From Ruminococcaceae bacterium UBA4958 (GTDB lineage: Bacteria > Bacillota > Clostridia > Oscillospirales > Acutalibacteraceae): 7,753 bases of DNA. Under the pieces are notes generated by a model that worked only from the letters and a program-made list of their open reading frames with translations, was not told the origin of the DNA and ran no database searches. The translations under genes and the position numbers were made by a program. Positions 4,757-7,753 of the stretch are shown here, piece after piece. The stretch is from NCBI GenBank assembly GCA_002397355.1, contig DHAI01000079.1, positions 494 through 8,246 of the forward strand. The letters run 5' to 3'. Position 1 is the first letter of the stretch. The number at the start of each line of letters is the position of its first letter.

Positions 4757-5926
4757 TTAAATCCCGGGGAGCACGCGGACGCGCACGATCTCCGGGAGCG
4801 CGGAGAGATGCTCCGCCGTGGAATCGCCCACAGCGCCCGTCACGTCCAGGACGGTATAGGCGTAATCCTTTTTCGCCTTGCTCTGCATATTCTCAATATT
4901 GATCCCGGCGCCTGCGAGGATGCCGGAAAGCTTGCTGATGGTGTTCGGCACGTTCCGGTGGAACAGGCAGATGCGCGTATATCCGCCGCGCGGCATGGAA
5001 ACTGCCGGCATATTCACGGAATTGCGGATATTGCCGCTTTCCAGGTATTCCATCAGCTCATCGGCCGCCATGCGGGCGCAGTTGTCCTCCGACTCCGGCG
5101 TGGACGCGCCGAGGTGCGGCAGCGCGATCACGTTTTCCACGCCCAGCATCCTGTCGTCCGGGAAATCCGTCGCGTAGCACGCGATCTTGCCGGAGGCGAG
5201 GCCGTCCAGGACCGCAGCCGTATCCGCCAGGCCGCCGCGCGCGAAATTCAGCAGCCTGACGCCGTCTTTCATCTTCGCGATGGATTCGGCGCAGATCATG
5301 TTTTTCGTGTCCGGCAGAAGCGGGACGTGGATGGTGACGTAATCGCCGTTCGCATAGATCTCGTCGAGGGAACGGGCGTGGTGGATCGCGCGCGACAGGA
5401 CCCACGCCGCGTCGACGGAAAGGTACGGATCGTAGCCGTAGACTTCCATGCCGAGAGCCTGCGCCGCGTTCGCCACGAGGATGCCGATGGCGCCCAGGCC
5501 GACCACGCCGAGCGTCTTTCCGGAAATCTCCGGCCCCGCGAACCGGCTCTTCCCCTTTTCGATCAGCCGCGGGACCTCGGCGCCCTTCCCTTTCAAGGAA
5601 GCCGCCCAGGCGGCGCCCGGCAGGATCCGGCGCGACGAGAGCAGCAGCGCGGCGACGGCCAGTTCCTTCACGGCGTTCGCGTTCGCACCCGGCGTGTTGA
5701 ACACCGCGACGCCCTGCGCGCTGCAGCGGTCCAGCGGGATATTGTTCACCCCCGCGCCGGCGCGCGCGACGGCAAGCAGGTTTTTCGGCAAATCCGCTTC
5801 CAGCATGGAGGCGGAGCGCACCAGCACCGCGTCCGGGTTTTCAACGGTTTCCCCCACCTCGTAGCCCGCGCCGAAGCGCCCGGTCCCCGCGGAAGAAATC
5901 CTGTTCAGGCATTTGATTCGGTACAT
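4757..5926 (-). CDS. serA: D-3-phosphoglycerate dehydrogenase, short ACT-domain form
   Basis: SerA oxidises 3-phosphoglycerate to 3-phosphohydroxypyruvate with NAD, the first step of serine synthesis. The 389-residue protein shows the D-2-hydroxyacid dehydrogenase layout: substrate domain with RAGAGVNNIPL (55-65) and the NTPGANANAVKELA segment (77-90); Rossmann domain with GLGAIG (143-148) and acidic D166 for NAD; Arg R230 in NFARGG; His H271 in PHLGAS. An ACT domain (about 317-389, RNVPNTISKLSGILAGAGIN) likely senses serine. The intervening allosteric domain of long SerA proteins is absent. Where classical enzymes have Asp-x-Phe-x-x-Glu-Pro, this one has TDFPDD, so the usual catalytic Glu position is Asp or shifted; I believe this is normal for the short clostridial group. 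It starts 18 bp after the serC stop with an AAGGGGGAT ribosome site, indicating one operon. Confidence 0.93.
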   Translation of the reverse strand: MYRIKCLNRISSAGTGRFGAGYEVGETVENPDAVLVRSASMLEADLPKNLLAVARAGAGVNNIPLDRCSAQGVAVFNTPGANANAVKELAVAALLLSSRRILPGAAWAASLKGKGAEVPRLIEKGKSRFAGPEISGKTLGVVGLGAIGILVANAAQALGMEVYGYDPYLSVDAAWVLSRAIHHARSLDEIYANGDYVTIHVPLLPDTKNMICAESIAKMKDGVRLLNFARGGLADTAAVLDGLASGKIACYATDFPDDRMLGVENVIALPHLGASTPESEDNCARMAADELMEYLESGNIRNSVNMPAVSMPRGGYTRICLFHRNVPNTISKLSGILAGAGINIENMQSKAKKDYAYTVLDVTGAVGDSTAEHLSALPEIVRVRVLPGI

Positions 5927-5944
5927 GACGATCCCCCTTGCCGT

Positions 5945-7030
5945 TCAGGCGTTTTCCTTTTCAAATTTTCCCATGAAATCGACGAGCCTCTCCACGCCTT
6001 CCACCGGCATGGCGTTGTAAATCGAGGCTCGCATGCCGCCGACGGTGCGGTGGCCCTTCAGGTTCACGAGCCCTTCTTCCGCCGCGGCGGCGACGAACTT
6101 CGCGTCGAGTTCTTTGTGCCCGGTGACGAACGGGATGTTCGTCAGGGAGCGGTCCTCCTTTGCCACCGTCCCGCGGAACAGCTTCGAGCCGTCCAGGAAA
6201 CCATAGAGGATGCCGGCCTTTTTCTCGTTGATTTTCCGCATGTTCTCCAGGCCGCCGACCGTGTTTTTCAGCCAGTCGAGCACAAGGCCGCAGATGTAGA
6301 TCGCGTAGCACGGCGGCGTGTTGTACATGGAGCCGCTGTCGGCGTGCGTTTTGTAGTTGAACATGGTGGGCGTCAGGTCCATCGCATGGCCGATGAGGTC
6401 CCCGCGCACAATAACGACAGTGAGGCCGGCGGGCCCCATATTCTTCTGCGCGCCCGCGTACAGCAGGCCGAATCCGGAAACGTCGAGGGGCCGGCTGAGG
6501 ATGCAGGAGGAAACGTCCGCCACAAGCGGAACGCCGCCCGTCTGCGGGAGCTCGTGGTACACGGTGCCGTAGATCGTATTGTTCATGCAGATATGGAAAT
6601 AATCCGCATCCTTCGTGAACGTCGCGGGATCGAGCTTCGGGATGCAGGTGAAGTTCTGCTCCTTCGAGGAAGCGACGACGCGCGCCTCGCCGTAGCGGGC
6701 GGCTTCCTTGTACGCCTTCGTGGCCCACTGGCCGGTCAGCACATAATCCGCTTTGCGGCTGCCGTTCATCAGGTTCATCGGGACCATGGCGAACTGCGAG
6801 GACGCCCCGCCCTGAAGGAACAGGACTTTGTACCCGTCCGGGATGCGCATCACCTCGCGGAACAGACTCTCCGTCGAACGGATGATTCCTTCGAAGACCT
6901 TCGAACGGTGTGACATTTCCATCACGGACTGTCCGCTGCCGCCGTAATCGAGCATCTCGTCCGCGGCGCGGCGCAGGACGGGCTCCGGCAGCATGGAAGG
7001 GCCGGCGGAAAAGTTGTAAACTCGTTTCAT
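5945..7030 (-). CDS. serC: Phosphoserine aminotransferase
   Basis: SerC converts 3-phosphohydroxypyruvate and glutamate to O-phosphoserine and 2-oxoglutarate using PLP, the step after SerA. The same enzyme family can serve PLP synthesis through 4-phosphohydroxythreonine. The 361-residue product has the usual length and begins MKRVYNFSAGPSMLP, a classic SerC N-terminus. Key residues fall where expected: H41 and R42 in MSHRSK, GGASSQF at 74-80, W102 in TGQWATKA, D172 in ADVSS, and the PLP lysine K196 in AGAQKNMGPAG. An upstream in-frame ATG at 7072 exists, but it lies at the expected transcription start. GGAGGT (7036-7041), 5 nt before 7030, fixes the start given. It is the first gene of serC-serA; a phosphoserine phosphatase gene is not in the window. 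Confidence 0.96.
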   Translation of the reverse strand: MKRVYNFSAGPSMLPEPVLRRAADEMLDYGGSGQSVMEMSHRSKVFEGIIRSTESLFREVMRIPDGYKVLFLQGGASSQFAMVPMNLMNGSRKADYVLTGQWATKAYKEAARYGEARVVASSKEQNFTCIPKLDPATFTKDADYFHICMNNTIYGTVYHELPQTGGVPLVADVSSCILSRPLDVSGFGLLYAGAQKNMGPAGLTVVIVRGDLIGHAMDLTPTMFNYKTHADSGSMYNTPPCYAIYICGLVLDWLKNTVGGLENMRKINEKKAGILYGFLDGSKLFRGTVAKEDRSLTNIPFVTGHKELDAKFVAAAAEEGLVNLKGHRTVGGMRASIYNAMPVEGVERLVDFMGKFEKENA

Positions 7031-7078
7031 GGTGGACCTCCAATACACAGTTTTGAATTTTCGGCGTGTCATGAATTC

Positions 7079-7107
7079 ATTATAATGGGACGATTTAGCA
7101 ATGTCAA
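7079..7107 (-). promoter_or_regulatory. Perfect consensus sigma-A promoter of serC-serA
   Basis: On the minus strand, TTGACA (7102-7107) and TATAAT (7079-7084) match consensus fully with a 17-bp spacer. The start is expected near 7072, leaving a leader of only about 42 nt, too short for a riboswitch or an attenuator. Any end-product control is therefore more likely at the SerA ACT domain or by a protein repressor. Confidence 0.88.
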
Positions 7108-7185
7108 TCGCTGAAATGTACGATTTTGGTAGACATTATGGATTCTCCCGGAAAACGGCGCTTCAACGGGACCGCGCCGGGCAAA

Positions 7186-7215
7186 TTGACAAACGCCGGC
7201 GCTTTCCTCTATAAT
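7186..7215 (+). promoter_or_regulatory. Sigma-A type promoter of the DUF218-family gene
   Basis: TTGACA (7186-7191) and TATAAT (7210-7215) are separated by 18 bp. The start is expected near 7222, giving a leader of about 89 nt before the GTG at 7311. The 12-mer GGACCGCGCCGG lies upstream at 7169-7180, as it does upstream of the promoter at 1921-1949. Confidence 0.82.
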
Positions 7216-7235
7216 GGAAACGGGCGGGGCAAAGC

Positions 7236-7253
7236 GGAGGGGACTACCCCTCC
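7236..7253 (+). other. Leader hairpin upstream of the DUF218-family gene
   Basis: GGAGGGG (7236-7242) and CCCCTCC (7247-7253) form a perfect 7-bp stem with the loop ACTA, about 15 nt into the predicted leader. There is no T run, so it is not a terminator. It could stabilise the mRNA 5' end. Its purine arm resembles a ribosome site but no start codon follows it closely. Confidence 0.55.
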
Positions 7254-7310
7254 CCCATACCTGCTCCCGGCAAACGGCGAAGCTTTCCACAAGAAAGGAT
7301 CTGAGCTGCG

Positions 7311-7753
7311 GTGAAGAAGTTTTCTTTTCTCCTTCGCGGGGCCGTGCCGGCGGCCGGCGCCGCGGGACTCGTCTGGTTCCTGATCCCGGCCGGCTGGGGC
7401 GTTTTGAACATCGGCAACGGCCTCGGAATCATGATATGTCTCGCCCTTATCGCGGGTTCGCTTCTGTGGAATAAAATCCGCAAAGCATGCGAAAGGTCCG
7501 GAGCTTTCCGCACCGTTTTCCGCCTTGCGGCGCTGCTGCTCTGCGCCGGGGCCGCCTGGAGCGCCGCGATGACGGGCTGCATGCTCTCCGCGGCGGCGTC
7601 CGGAGGAGCGCCGGAGGGCTCCACCGTGGTCGTGCTCGGAAGCATGGTGAACGGCGCTTCGCCCAGCGCCGACCTGCAGGCGCGCATCGACGCCGCCTCC
7701 GCCTACCTGAAGGCGCATCCGGGCGCAAAATGCGTGGCGAGCGGCGGGCAGGG
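7311..7753 (+). CDS. Membrane-anchored YdcF/SanA-like (DUF218) protein, partial at the window edge
   Basis: The frame opens with GTG at 7311, just after an in-frame TGA at 7302-7304, and stays open to the window end (147 codons, C-terminus missing). An AGAAAGGA ribosome site ends 11 nt upstream, slightly far but acceptable. The N-terminus (VKKFSFLLRG) is basic, followed by three likely membrane segments at about 10-29, 34-53 and 69-92. From about 105 the sequence reads TVVVLGSMVNGASPSADLQARIDAASAYL, then CVASGGQ at the edge. This is the opening of the DUF218 (YdcF/ElyC/SanA) domain, with its VVLG strand, R-x-x-A helix and SGGQG turn. Characterised relatives act in envelope or peptidoglycan-precursor biology, but the biochemistry is poorly defined. 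It has its own promoter, divergent from serC. The frame is easy to miss because it lacks an ATG and is cut off. Confidence 0.85.
   Translation, partial: MKKFSFLLRGAVPAAGAAGLVWFLIPAGWGVLNIGNGLGIMICLALIAGSLLWNKIRKACERSGAFRTVFRLAALLLCAGAAWSAAMTGCMLSAAASGGAPEGSTVVVLGSMVNGASPSADLQARIDAASAYLKAHPGAKCVASGGQ

Noticed and set aside
4808..6913. 701-codon open frame on the plus strand
   Set aside because: It lies antisense across serA and serC, is full of Arg/His/Ala/Asp as expected from the complement of GC-rich genes, has no family motif, and crosses the serC-serA gap without a ribosome site of its own.
7031..7072. Riboswitch or T-box in front of serC
   Set aside because: The leader predicted from the perfect promoter is only about 42 nt and has no matching fold.
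7126..7314. 62-codon plus-strand frame between serC and the DUF218 gene
   Set aside because: It spans the promoter at 7186-7215 and the leader hairpin, has no ribosome site and no recognisable motif.

Overview
The window looks like chromosomal housekeeping DNA from a GC-rich anaerobic Firmicute, most likely an Oscillospiraceae/Ruminococcaceae-type Clostridium relative. The basis is the short ACT-domain SerA paired with SerC, a DUF1292 protein, strong purine-rich Shine-Dalgarno sites, sigma-A promoters with 17-18 bp spacers, and a secreted transglutaminase-like protein with the Ig-like tail common in that group. The taxonomy is inference.

Layout. At 1-171 there is an orphan plus-strand terminator and AT-rich DNA. 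prfC (RF3) runs leftward from a GTG start at 1770, and a transglutaminase-like exported protein (1988-3196) runs rightward. The two promoters are divergent and lie within about 110 bp. A bidirectional terminator closes the exported-protein gene. The stretch from about 3286 to 3950 has no credible protein gene, but it is read leftward from a perfect TTGACA-N17-TATAAT promoter and is dense in perfect hairpins. I interpret it as a large (about 650-730 nt) structured noncoding RNA. Divergent from it is a small acidic DUF1292 gene (4119-4454). Its transcript runs into a second structured element (about 4481-4670), which has the layout of 6S RNA, and ends at a strong terminator. Leftward genes serC and serA (7030 to 4757) form a two-gene serine-biosynthesis operon from another perfect promoter. 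At the right edge a membrane-anchored YdcF/DUF218-type gene starts with GTG at 7311 and runs off the window.

Function. The genes do not form one pathway. prfC and the possible 6S RNA concern translation and transcription. SerC-SerA carry out the first two steps of serine synthesis; the phosphatase step is not here. The exported transglutaminase-like protein and the DUF218 protein probably act at the envelope. The most notable item is the large leftward RNA at about 3286-3948. I could not assign it to a family by eye; OLE and other large ornate RNAs are the first to test.
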